DNA of 64,000 bases from AP-15 sp963724435 (lineage in GTDB: Bacteria; Pseudomonadota; Alphaproteobacteria; ATCC43930; CGMCC-115725): the NCBI GenBank assembly GCA_963724435.1, contig CAVRUN010000019.1:62001-126000 (forward strand). Reading direction: 5' to 3'. Positions 15,876-24,589 of this stretch are shown piece after piece; position 1 is the stretch's first letter, and the number at the start of each line of letters is the position of its first letter. Made by a program: the position numbers and the translations under genes. The notes below the pieces were generated by a model that saw nothing but the letters and a program-made list of their open reading frames with translations, did not search any database and was not told the DNA's origin.

Positions 15876-17776
15876 ACGATCTCCTCACCATCCGCGATCT
15901 CCACGTCCGCTTCGCGGCGCCGGGTGGGTTTATCCGCGCCGTGAGGGGGGCGTCGTTCCGCGTTCGGCCTCGGTCGACGGTGGCATTGGTTGGCGAATCC
16001 GGCTCGGGCAAATCGGTCGTCAGCCAGGCGATCATGCGCATCCTGCCGCGGAGCGGTGAGATCACCCAAGGGGAGATTCTGTTCAACGACCCGGGCGGGA
16101 ACGGCACCATAATCGATCTCGCGCGCCTGCCGGCCAATAGTCTCCAAATGCGCCAGATCCGCGGCGGCCGCATTTCGATCATCTTCCAAGAGCCGATGAC
16201 CTCGCTGTCGCCGCTGCACACCGTCGGCAATCAGGTCGGCGAGGCTTTGCAATTGCACCGCAAGGTTGGCGCCACCGAGGCTGTAGAACTGACACAAGAT
16301 ACATTACGGCTCGTCGGATTTCCGGATCCGGATCGCGCAATGAGGAGCTATCCGTTCGAGTTATCAGGCGGATTGCGGCAGCGCGCGATGATCGCGATGG
16401 CGCTTGTCTGCCGTCCAGCGCTGCTCATCGCCGACGAGCCGACAACGGCTCTCGATGTGACGATTCAGGCGCAGATCCTAAAGCTCGTGCTCGAATTGCA
16501 GCACGAATTCGGCATGGCGGTCCTGCTGATCACCCACGATCTCGGCGTCGTCGCCAATGTCGCCGAAGAGATTGTCGTTATGTATCGTGGTGAGGTGGTG
16601 GAGAGCGGAACGCTCGAAGATATATTTGGTAACCCGTCGCACCCGTATTTGCGCGCGTTGTTGCGGGCGGTGCCGCGCTTTGACATGAAGCCCGGCGAGC
16701 GCCTGGTGCCGATCCGCGAGGTTGCCTCGGGAGATGCGCCGCATTTGATGGCGGAAAAGACACAGTGGCCACCCGGACCTTCCGGGCCATTGCTGGAATG
16801 CGTTGGGTTGGGAAAAGCTTTTACGATTCGCAAGGCTGGGCTCTTTTCCAGCACGAGGGCGGCGGCGCAGGTCGTCGCCGTCGACGATGTTAGTTTGAGA
16901 ATCGAGCGCGGCGAATGTCTGGGGTTGGTCGGCGAGAGCGGCTGCGGCAAGACTACGTTAAGCAAAGTCCTGTTGCGCGCGGTGACGCCGGACGCGGGCA
17001 CGATTACCTTCAATGACCGCGGCAAGCGAATTGACGTGCTGGCGCTCGAGGTAGAGGGGCTCAAAGCATTTCGGCGCCAGGTTCAATTCATCTTTCAGGA
17101 TCCCTTTGGGTCGTTGAACCCGCGCATGACCGTATTCGACATCATCGAGGAACCGCTCGCGATTCATGGTATCGGCGATGCCCACTCACGCCGCGAGATG
17201 GTTGAAGAACTCGTCGGTCTTGTTGGGCTCGACCGCCATCATCTGCGGCGCTACCCGCACAGCTTCTCCGGCGGACAACGGCAGCGCATTGGTATCGCCC
17301 GCGCGTTGGCGCTGAGGCCCGACCTCGTGATTTGTGACGAGCCGACCTCCGCGCTCGACGTCTCGATCCAGGCTCAGATCTTGAACCTACTGATGGATCT
17401 GAAACGCAAGCTTGGATTAACCTATTTGTTTATTTCCCACAACCTTGCCGTTGTCGATTATATCGCCGACCGCATCGCGGTGATGTGCGCCGGTCGCATT
17501 GTCGAGATCGCTGATCGAGCCACGCTATTTCGTGCTCCGGTACATCCATATACACAAGCGTTGCTTGCGGCAGTGCCGACCCCCGATCTGGCGCAGCCGC
17601 TCGATTTTCGGCAGTTGATGGAGGATCGGGCCTCCGATCCGGCCGCCTGGCCCGAGCCCTTCCGGCGTGAACGGGCGAGCCCACTGGGCCTGTTCGAGGT
17701 AGCGCCCGGCCATGTGGTCGAAGCAAGGGCAATGCCAACTTTGCCGATGCGCGCAAGCGGTCTCGCGCGGGCTTGA
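15872..17776 (+). CDS. Peptide-type ABC importer, fused double ATPase (DppD-DppF / YejF-like)
   Basis: The 634 residues hold two full nucleotide-binding domains. The first has Walker A GESGSGKS (~residue 44), signature LSGGLRQR and Walker B LLIADEPTTALD. The second has GESGCGKT (~354), FSGGQRQR and LVICDEPTSALD. Each is followed by an oligopeptide-transporter C-terminal extension (GNPSHPYLRALLRAVPR; APVHPYTQALLAAVPTP). This is the energy source of the importer encoded by the next three genes. The GTG start overlaps the upstream stop by four bases. The fused arrangement matches the YejABEF layout, but the cargo (peptide, opine, nickel) cannot be read from sequence. Confidence 0.93.
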   Translation: MNDLLTIRDLHVRFAAPGGFIRAVRGASFRVRPRSTVALVGESGSGKSVVSQAIMRILPRSGEITQGEILFNDPGGNGTIIDLARLPANSLQMRQIRGGRISIIFQEPMTSLSPLHTVGNQVGEALQLHRKVGATEAVELTQDTLRLVGFPDPDRAMRSYPFELSGGLRQRAMIAMALVCRPALLIADEPTTALDVTIQAQILKLVLELQHEFGMAVLLITHDLGVVANVAEEIVVMYRGEVVESGTLEDIFGNPSHPYLRALLRAVPRFDMKPGERLVPIREVASGDAPHLMAEKTQWPPGPSGPLLECVGLGKAFTIRKAGLFSSTRAAAQVVAVDDVSLRIERGECLGLVGESGCGKTTLSKVLLRAVTPDAGTITFNDRGKRIDVLALEVEGLKAFRRQVQFIFQDPFGSLNPRMTVFDIIEEPLAIHGIGDAHSRREMVEELVGLVGLDRHHLRRYPHSFSGGQRQRIGIARALALRPDLVICDEPTSALDVSIQAQILNLLMDLKRKLGLTYLFISHNLAVVDYIADRIAVMCAGRIVEIADRATLFRAPVHPYTQALLAAVPTPDLAQPLDFRQLMEDRASDPAAWPEPFRRERASPLGLFEVAPGHVVEARAMPTLPMRASGLARA

Positions 17777-17788
17777 CGCGCTCGCTCC

Positions 17789-19765
17789 ATGACCTGGGAT
17801 CGGTCCCCACCGCAAGAGATAGTGCTGACGCGGCGGCGCTTTGTCGGCGGGTCGCTGCTCCTCCCGACCCTAATCTGCGCGGCCCCCGGCGCAGCTTGGG
17901 CTGCGCTCCAGGAAACGCCGTTTTTCAAGAGCGCGGTTAAGCGCGAAAAGCTCCCCAAGATCACCGACCGGATACCAGCTGAGCCCGCGATTGTTGATGC
18001 ATCAGGAAAGCCCGGCGGCGAATTGCGAATGCTGATGGCGGGGCCCAAAGACACCCGCATGATGGTGGTTTACGGCTATGCTAGACTTGTCGGTCTGACC
18101 ACTTCTCTCACTTTTGCACCCGATATTCTGAAGGCAATCGAAGTGCAGGACGGCCGTGTTTTCACGATGCACCTGCGGCAGGGGATGAAATGGTCGGACG
18201 GTCAACCCTTTACCGCGGAGGATTTCCGCTATTGGTTCGAGGATGTCGCGAGCAATCCTAAGCTTTCACCTTCCGGGTTGCCTGTCGATTTGACGCCGGG
18301 CGGCGAAAAGCCGCATTTCGAGGTTCTGGACGATACGACGGTGCGCTATAGCTGGTCGCGGCCAAACCCGCTATTCGTGCCGGATATCGCTGGTCCTGAT
18401 CCGTTGTTTATCTATTATCCTGCGCATTATCTCCGCCAGTTCCACGAAAAATACGCCGATAAGGCCAAACTCGAGGCCTTGGTCAAGAAGGCCAGAGTTC
18501 GCAATTGGGCTGCCTTACACAATAAGCTAGCAGCGATGTACAAGAACGACAATCCCGATCTGCCGAGCTTGGAGCCTTGGATATTAAAGACAAAACCACC
18601 CGCCGAGCGTTTTGTTTTTGAGCGTAACCCTTATTATTACCGAGTTGATAAAGACGGCAACCAGCTGCCCTATATCGATCGGGTGATCTTGTCGCTTGCC
18701 GACTCGCGAATAATTCCCGCGAAGACCGCGTCGGGGGAAACCGATCTGCAGGCTCGTTATCTCAGCTTTGACGATTATACTTTTTTGCGGCAAAGCGAAG
18801 ACCGAAATCATTACTCGGTACGGCTATGGCGCACTGGCCCCGGTAGTCAGTTCGCGCTCTATCCCAACCTAAATGTTGACGATGCAGTTTGGCGCGGAGT
18901 GATGCGCGACCTGCGGTTCCGTCGAGCTTTGTCGCTCGCCGTCAATCGTCACGAAATTAATCAGGTAATTTATTTCGGCTTGGCAATCGAAGGACAGAAC
19001 ACGGTCCTGCCGCAAAGCCCGCTCTACGATCCCGCCTACCGGCAAGCCTGGGCGCGATACGATCCGCACGAGGCCAACCGATTGCTCGATCTCATCGGGC
19101 TGACAAAGCGGGGCAGCGATGACGTTCGGCTGCTTCCCGACGATCGTCCGATGGAAATTGTCGTCGAATATTCGGGCGAATTACCGCAATCACCCGACAT
19201 CCTCGAACTGATCAGGGACTCGTGGCGCCATATCGGGATCAAGCTGTTTGCCAAGCCGGCGCAGTTGACGTTATTCCGGCGACGGGTGTTTTCCGGCCAA
19301 GCGCTGATGTCTCTCGACAAAGGGATCGAGAATGGGCTGGCGAACGCGGGATCATCCCCTTGGGAATTCGCCCCGACAACGCAGCAAGAACTCGAGTGGC
19401 CGAAATGGGGCCAATACTACGAGACCAAAGGACATGCCGGCGAGCCCCCGGATCTTCCCTCCGTGGTCAAGCTTCGCGAGTTGTTCGGACAGTGGCTCGG
19501 TACCGCGTCAAAGGAAACGCAGACGACCATTTGGCATCAGATGCTGCAGATTTGGGCCGACGAGGTGTTTACCATCGGCACCGTTGGGGGAGTATTGCAG
19601 CCGGTCGTGGTGAACGACAAGTTACGCAATGTCCCCGACAAAGGGATCTATAACTGGGATCCGGGAGCTTTCTTCGGTATCTACAAGCCCGATCATTTTT
19701 GGTTTGATACCGAATCCGGCACAAAATCGGCATCCGCTGTCACCGGTACCGGGCCGGCAAAATGA
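17789..19765 (+). CDS. Solute-binding protein family 5 with Tat signal peptide
   Basis: In 658 residues the N-terminus has LTRRRFVGGSLLLPTLIC and then AAPGAAWA, a twin-arginine signal followed by a probable cleavage site near residue 36. The protein may therefore be exported folded. Family-5 features include FTMHLRQGMKWSDGQPFTAEDFRYWF and NPYYYRVDKDGNQLPYIDRV. It should capture the importer's substrate in the periplasm. It starts 12 bases after the double ATPase and precedes the two permeases, a standard operon for this class. The protein is longer than typical DppA (~535), as in several large alphaproteobacterial homologues. Confidence 0.92.
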   Translation: MTWDRSPPQEIVLTRRRFVGGSLLLPTLICAAPGAAWAALQETPFFKSAVKREKLPKITDRIPAEPAIVDASGKPGGELRMLMAGPKDTRMMVVYGYARLVGLTTSLTFAPDILKAIEVQDGRVFTMHLRQGMKWSDGQPFTAEDFRYWFEDVASNPKLSPSGLPVDLTPGGEKPHFEVLDDTTVRYSWSRPNPLFVPDIAGPDPLFIYYPAHYLRQFHEKYADKAKLEALVKKARVRNWAALHNKLAAMYKNDNPDLPSLEPWILKTKPPAERFVFERNPYYYRVDKDGNQLPYIDRVILSLADSRIIPAKTASGETDLQARYLSFDDYTFLRQSEDRNHYSVRLWRTGPGSQFALYPNLNVDDAVWRGVMRDLRFRRALSLAVNRHEINQVIYFGLAIEGQNTVLPQSPLYDPAYRQAWARYDPHEANRLLDLIGLTKRGSDDVRLLPDDRPMEIVVEYSGELPQSPDILELIRDSWRHIGIKLFAKPAQLTLFRRRVFSGQALMSLDKGIENGLANAGSSPWEFAPTTQQELEWPKWGQYYETKGHAGEPPDLPSVVKLRELFGQWLGTASKETQTTIWHQMLQIWADEVFTIGTVGGVLQPVVVNDKLRNVPDKGIYNWDPGAFFGIYKPDHFWFDTESGTKSASAVTGTGPAK

Positions 19766-19823
19766 CGTGCGTTTGGGCTCGCCTGTGCAAATTCCGGGGT
19801 CCGAGCACGAAGCGGGTTAGCAA

Positions 19824-20822
19824 ATGCTGAGTTATATTATTCACCGTATACTGATCATGGTGCCGACGCTGGTTGCGATCAGCATCGTGATCTTTACAAT
19901 CATCAATCTTCCACCAGGAAACTACTTCACAACCTACATTGCCGAGTTGCAGGGATCGGGGGAGACGGCCGATCTCGCCAAGATCGAGTTTCTTGAGAAG
20001 GAATACGGCTTCGACCGACCCCTTTGGCAGCAATATATTTATTGGGCCGGCGGGTTGTTGCACGGCGACCTGGGATATTCGTTCGCCTATGACCTTCCGG
20101 TTGATAAAGTTGTCGGGGATCGCCTATTATTGACCGCCGTCGTTTCGATAACAACGATAATATTTACCTATATTGTAGCATTCCCAATCGGTATCTATTC
20201 CGCGACACATCAATATAGTATCAGCGATCATCTCCTCACATTATTGGGATTCCTTGGCTTGGCGACGCCAAGTTTCCTATTGGCCTTGGTCTTATTGTAC
20301 TTCGCCAATGTTTATTTTGGGATTTCGATCGGTGGCCTGATGGACCCGAAATATCTGGACCAGCCGTGGAGTTGGCCTAAGCTATTGTCGCTAATGGGGC
20401 ATATCTGGATCCCGGTAATCGTAATCGGCTCGGCTGGGACGGCTGCGATGATCCGCCGGCTGCGCGCCAATCTACTTGATGAACTGCAAAAGCAATATGT
20501 CGTGACTGCCCGCGCCAAAGGCCTGCACCCGTTCAAGGTATTGTTCAAGTATCCGCTGCGGATGGCGCTCAACCCATTTATCTCCGACATCGGTTCATTG
20601 TTGCCGCAAGTTATTTCCGGGGCAGCGATCGTTTCGGTCGTGATGTCGCTGCCGACGACGGGGCCGATGCTGCTCAGCGCACTGCGCAGCCAGGACATGT
20701 ATCTGGCGGGCTCGTTCCTGATGTTTATGGCGTTTTTGACAGTAATAGGTGTGTTTGTCTCGGATTTGGCTCTGGCTTTGCTCGACCCGCGCATCCGGCT
20801 GCAGGGAGGACGTCGCCAATGA
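19824..20822 (+). CDS. ABC importer permease, DppB-type
   Basis: The 332-residue inner-membrane protein starts MLSYIIHRILIMVPTLVAISIVIFTIINLPPGNY, the usual first helix and following region of DppB/OppB permeases. About six hydrophobic helices are visible. The EAA-type loop that docks on the ATPase is at RRLRANLLDELQKQYVVTARAKG near residues 212-234. Its stop overlaps the start of the DppC-type gene (ATGA), which indicates coupled translation. Confidence 0.93.
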   Translation: MLSYIIHRILIMVPTLVAISIVIFTIINLPPGNYFTTYIAELQGSGETADLAKIEFLEKEYGFDRPLWQQYIYWAGGLLHGDLGYSFAYDLPVDKVVGDRLLLTAVVSITTIIFTYIVAFPIGIYSATHQYSISDHLLTLLGFLGLATPSFLLALVLLYFANVYFGISIGGLMDPKYLDQPWSWPKLLSLMGHIWIPVIVIGSAGTAAMIRRLRANLLDELQKQYVVTARAKGLHPFKVLFKYPLRMALNPFISDIGSLLPQVISGAAIVSVVMSLPTTGPMLLSALRSQDMYLAGSFLMFMAFLTVIGVFVSDLALALLDPRIRLQGGRRQ

Positions 20823-22030
20823 GCGATCTGACCTTCGTTCCGGCTCCGCCTCGCAGCCCTGCCGGGGATTCAGCCTCGCCGGTTCCGTTGCCTCACTTCG
20901 TCTCCACTGCACCTTACGATCCCTATGCGGTCGAGCGGATGACGCCGGCGCAGGAGCGTTTCTACGTCGCTTCGCAATGGCGTATGGTGTGGTGGAAGCT
21001 GCGTCGCCACCACGTCGCCGTCGCCGCCGGGGGCGTACTGCTGGCGATGTATCTCGGCATTATCATTTGCGAATTTCTCGCTCCCTACGGGGCCGACACT
21101 CGCAACACCGACTTCATCTACGCCCCGCCGCAATCGGTACATTTGTTTTACGAAGGTCGGCTCGTCGCTCCTTACGTTCTCGGCTTCGATTATCAGCTCG
21201 ACATGAAGCGGCTCGAGCGTATCTACACGCCGAATCGCGAGAAGCGGCAGCCGCTGCGCTTTTTTTGTCACGGAGATGAGTACAAATTCTGGGGTTTATT
21301 TCCTGGGAATCTCCACCTCGCTTGTCCCGCGGTCGGCGGTCAGTTGTTTCTGCTCGGTACCGACCGGTTGGGCCGGGATCTAATGTCTCGCATGATTTAC
21401 GGGGCGCGCGTGTCGTTGACGGTGGGACTGGTCGGCGTCGCGGTGAGCCTGACCCTCGGTATCGTCATCGGCGGCATCGCTGGTTATTACGGGGGCTGGA
21501 CCGACATTTTGATCCAGCGCGCGATGGAGGTTATCCAGTCGTTTCCGCATTTGCCGTTGTGGATGGCATTGTCCGCGATCTTGCCGGTGAGTTGGAGCCC
21601 GCTGCTGGTTTATTTCGGGATTACCTTGATTCTTGGGATAATCGATTGGACCCATCTTGGCCGCGCCGTGCGCTCGAAGCTGCTGGCGTTGCGTGAAGAG
21701 GATTTCTGTACCGCTGCGGTCCTAATGGGAGCGCGTCCGGCTCGGATCATCGGACGCCATTTGCTGCCGAGTTTTTCGAGCCATCTGATTGCCTCGGCAA
21801 CTCTAATGATCCCGGGCATGATCCTCGGTGAGACCGCACTGTCGTTTCTCGGCCTCGGTGTGCGGCCGCCGATGACGAGTTGGGGCGTCCTGTTGAGCGA
21901 CGCCCAAAACATCAACGTCGTGGCGTTGTATCCTTGGCTGCTGGCGCCCGTCACGACCGTGATCCTCGCGGTACTCGCGTTCAACTTTTTTGGCGATGGC
22001 CTGCGCGACGCGGCCGATCCCTATCACTGA
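20819..22030 (+). CDS. ABC importer permease, DppC-type, with long N-terminal and periplasmic insert
   Basis: The protein has 403 residues, about 100 more than classical DppC. The extra length is a cytoplasmic N-terminus (residues 1-60) and a region after the first helix (about residues 90-180) containing RFFCHGDEYKFWGLFPGN. Then comes the family hallmark LGTDRLGRDLMSRMIYGARVSL. The ATPase-docking loop has LREEDFCTAAVLMGARPARII. Helices and the C-terminus (LAFNFFGDGLRDAADP) are intact. It completes the importer begun at 15872. The insert resembles those of permeases paired with ~600-residue binding proteins. Confidence 0.92.
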   Translation: MSDLTFVPAPPRSPAGDSASPVPLPHFVSTAPYDPYAVERMTPAQERFYVASQWRMVWWKLRRHHVAVAAGGVLLAMYLGIIICEFLAPYGADTRNTDFIYAPPQSVHLFYEGRLVAPYVLGFDYQLDMKRLERIYTPNREKRQPLRFFCHGDEYKFWGLFPGNLHLACPAVGGQLFLLGTDRLGRDLMSRMIYGARVSLTVGLVGVAVSLTLGIVIGGIAGYYGGWTDILIQRAMEVIQSFPHLPLWMALSAILPVSWSPLLVYFGITLILGIIDWTHLGRAVRSKLLALREEDFCTAAVLMGARPARIIGRHLLPSFSSHLIASATLMIPGMILGETALSFLGLGVRPPMTSWGVLLSDAQNINVVALYPWLLAPVTTVILAVLAFNFFGDGLRDAADPYH

Positions 22031-22086
22031 GAGGGCCATCTCTGAAAGAGGTCGACGCCGTTGGCGGGAATCCCGTCTGGCGAGGC

Positions 22087-22929
22087 TCAAGGCCGAAGAA
22101 CGAGACCCTCGCGGGCGACAATCGTGCCTGGCCGAACGATCGCAGCTTCCGCCGCGACCCGATCCATAAAAACATCGTCGTGGCCGGGGTCGTGATGAAA
22201 AATCACCAAGGTCCGAACCCCGGCGGCGTCGGCTAATCGGACCCCTTCTTGCCAGGTCGAATGTCCCCAGTCCTTGTGCTGAGGAAACTCGGCGTCGGTG
22301 TAGGTGGCATCGTAGATCATCATGTCGGCGCGCTGGATCAGCGCCAAGATATTCACGTCGAGCGCGCCAGGGTGATGCTCGGTATCGGTAATGTAGGCCA
22401 CAACCTTGCCAGCATATTCAATGCGGTAACCAGTGGCCCCGTTCGGATGGTTAAGTGGTCCGGTCGCGAGCCGAATTCCGCGGTGCGGCTTTAATTGCTT
22501 TCCAGCGGCGAAGTCGCAAAAGTCGAGCTGCGCTTTGAAAATACCCATCGGGATCGGAAACAGCGGCTCGATCATCATCTTGTTGAGCACGCTTTCAATA
22601 CCACGGCCGTTGAGATGACCGGCCCAGATACGAATGCGGCTTCGTGAATCGTAGCACGGCGCAAAAAAAGGCAATCCGCAGATATGATCGAAATGCGTAT
22701 GGCTGTAGAAGAGATCCAGCTCCGCAGGCCTTCCCGCCCGCATCAGCTCGTTGCCGAGGAGCCGCAGGCCGGTACCGCCGTCGAAGACCATGATCCGCTC
22801 GCCGCACCGGATCTCGACACAAGAAGTATTGCCGCCGTATCGCACGGTGTCCGGCCCCGGGCAGGCGATACTGCCGCGCACGCCCCAAAACCGCACCGTA
22901 TATTCCGGCTGGACCAAGATCCGGGTCAC
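22087..22929 (-). CDS. Metallo-beta-lactamase-fold hydrolase
   Basis: The 280 residues from a GTG start have the metal-binding motif SHTHFDH near residue 80, an upstream GGNTSCVEI strand, and further ligands in ITDTEHHPG and FHHDPGHDD. GHSTWQEGVRLADAAGV is typical of the phosphodiesterase/RNase Z-like branch often labelled cyclic-nucleotide phosphodiesterase-like. Cytoplasmic, with no signal peptide. The ORF ends 56 bases from the convergent permease. The substrate is not predictable; a nucleotide phosphodiester is a guess. Confidence 0.87.
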   Translation of the reverse strand: MTRILVQPEYTVRFWGVRGSIACPGPDTVRYGGNTSCVEIRCGERIMVFDGGTGLRLLGNELMRAGRPAELDLFYSHTHFDHICGLPFFAPCYDSRSRIRIWAGHLNGRGIESVLNKMMIEPLFPIPMGIFKAQLDFCDFAAGKQLKPHRGIRLATGPLNHPNGATGYRIEYAGKVVAYITDTEHHPGALDVNILALIQRADMMIYDATYTDAEFPQHKDWGHSTWQEGVRLADAAGVRTLVIFHHDPGHDDVFMDRVAAEAAIVRPGTIVAREGLVLRP

Positions 22930-23097
22930 AATCCTCTTGTCCCTACTGCCCTATATCATCGGATTTCACAAAAAAAGCTATATGAGTGCCTCCGTTCTGA
23001 ATGGTTTTGGCAATTTTTTCGCCATCTTCTTCCTAACCTCTCGTTAACCAGATCGGTTTATGACGGGCTAGCCCCCCAACCAGCCGGAGTGCCGGCC

Positions 23098-23316
23098 GTG
23101 TCACAAACCGATTACGAAGCTGCCATTGTACAGTATTTGCAAACCAAGGGAGTTACCCGCTGCCCCACGGTCTGTGCGGTTCCCACGCAGGCAACCGTGG
23201 CCGATTCGGATCGCGCCGCCTACCGCGATTATGTTGCGACGAAAGAGGCGGCCCGGTTAGCCAAGGCCAAATCGCAACGTCTTTTGCCAAATCCATGGTC
23301 TCCCGCGAACTCGTGA
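23098..23316 (+). CDS. Conserved-looking small protein, unknown function (72 aa)
   Basis: From a GTG at 23098, preceded at a normal distance by a weak CCGGAG, the frame encodes MSQTDYEAAIVQYL followed by TKGVTRCPTVCAVPTQATV and a basic helical tail rich in Ala, Arg and Lys. The two Cys residues four apart (CPTVC) could bind a metal or form a disulfide. Codon use is as in neighbouring genes, and a longer in-frame extension upstream runs against the opposite-strand gene and is not believable. No function can be assigned. Confidence 0.6.
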   Translation: MSQTDYEAAIVQYLQTKGVTRCPTVCAVPTQATVADSDRAAYRDYVATKEAARLAKAKSQRLLPNPWSPANS

Positions 23317-23387
23317 CCTGGTCTTTGTCAGTGCATATCGTTGTCCTGCTTTAGCCAAAGCATAATGGGTGCTCGCCGCGCTACTCA

Positions 23388-24455
23388 TTAGATGAGAGGG
23401 CGTGCCCGAATCATCCTGTTCGCATGGTCTGCGGCGGCAAGATAGGCGGGTGACGCTGCCTGAGCGTGGCGGTTGAGGCACGCCTCAGTGAACTTAATGA
23501 CATGCTCGTCGCCGTTAGCAATCGCCTGTCTGGCGAGCTCCTCTTCACCTTTCCCGCTGCCTTCGCCGAGGCGGTCGGCCAACACGGCGTCACGGCCATA
23601 GCAAGCATATAGCGCGCAGCCGGCTTGCCAGGCGTATCGGATTGCGATGCGCGCGGTCGCTTCGCTGACATAGCCGCAGATATTTCCGAGGGCGGTAAGG
23701 CTGGTAACAGCGTGGATGAAGGCGATCGTCGTCGGAATGTTCTGGGCATTCGCCAGATACACGCGGGCAAAAAGTTGGGCGAGTTCGCAGATTTGTGCTG
23801 CAACCGGACCGCTCGTATCGATCATTTCGACGACCGGCAAAAATTCGGGAAAATCGTCAAGTACCGCGAGCGCCTGGACAATGTTTCCGGGCAGTCTTTG
23901 GTCGGTCGGAACGAGCGGAACCCCAGCAATGGCATCCTGCGGCGAGACCGTTTGACCTCCGGCCCCTTCGCTGCGCGGCAATCGCTGCCAAGTCGCCGTC
24001 CAACTGGCGAGCGCATCGCCGAGCTCCCGCCTGCGGCTTCGCGTTTCCCTCTCCGCGAGCGCGCGGACCGCATGCCCGACGCGAATGACGCCGTGGGTAG
24101 CCGCTGCGCAAAACCCAGGTCCGAGCCGCATCACCCAATTATCAAGCAGCGCCCGCCACTCGGTCTCTTCGAGCTGCTCGGCGAAGAACGCGGCCCAGTC
24201 GACGAACCGCTCGCGACAGCCGAGTGCGGCCTGCCAATTGTCAGCCTGGATGCGCTCGCCGGCTGCTGCCGGCCGTGGCTGCATGCGTTCGCGGTAGCGC
24301 GTCAGCCAAGGCCCGACCGCCTCAGGGTGTCCCAAGGCGCAAAGCGCCTCGGCGACCATTGGGGCGTGGTTAGTGTTCCCGTTTCTCAATTCGATGCTGA
24401 ACGAAGCGATCTCATCGAGAGCATCGTCGAGTGACGAATAGCACGGCGTGCGCAT
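23388..24455 (-). CDS. Questin-oxidase-like protein (DUF4243 type)
   Basis: The protein has 355 residues from an ATG preceded by the strong ribosome-binding site GGGAGGAGG; a further 10 upstream codons are possible but unneeded. Recognised segments are NTNHAPMVAEAL near the N-terminus, GFCAAATHGVIRVGHAVRAL in the middle and DEHVIKFTEAC near the end. These are His-bearing motifs shared with fungal questin oxidase and its bacterial relatives. The fungal enzyme performs a Baeyer-Villiger-like ring opening of an anthraquinone without an obvious nucleotide-binding motif, and none is visible here. The bacterial role is unknown. It is divergent from the threonine-synthase-like gene. Confidence 0.75.
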   Translation of the reverse strand: MRTPCYSSLDDALDEIASFSIELRNGNTNHAPMVAEALCALGHPEAVGPWLTRYRERMQPRPAAAGERIQADNWQAALGCRERFVDWAAFFAEQLEETEWRALLDNWVMRLGPGFCAAATHGVIRVGHAVRALAERETRSRRRELGDALASWTATWQRLPRSEGAGGQTVSPQDAIAGVPLVPTDQRLPGNIVQALAVLDDFPEFLPVVEMIDTSGPVAAQICELAQLFARVYLANAQNIPTTIAFIHAVTSLTALGNICGYVSEATARIAIRYAWQAGCALYACYGRDAVLADRLGEGSGKGEEELARQAIANGDEHVIKFTEACLNRHAQAASPAYLAAADHANRMIRARPLI

Positions 24456-24589
24456 TGCCTCCTCCCACTCACGTATTAAAATCATTCTAAATTATTCCTT
24501 CAGGCGGCGATACCAGATCGCATCGTGAGCGCTGGGGTGATAGGTACATGCGGCGGGCCTAGGATCACCTTGCCCGTTTCGGAGGAGCA

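Noticed and set aside
22982..23047. 21-codon frame starting at an ATG in the gap after the metallo-hydrolase gene
   Set aside because: No ribosome-binding site and too short to support by composition alone.
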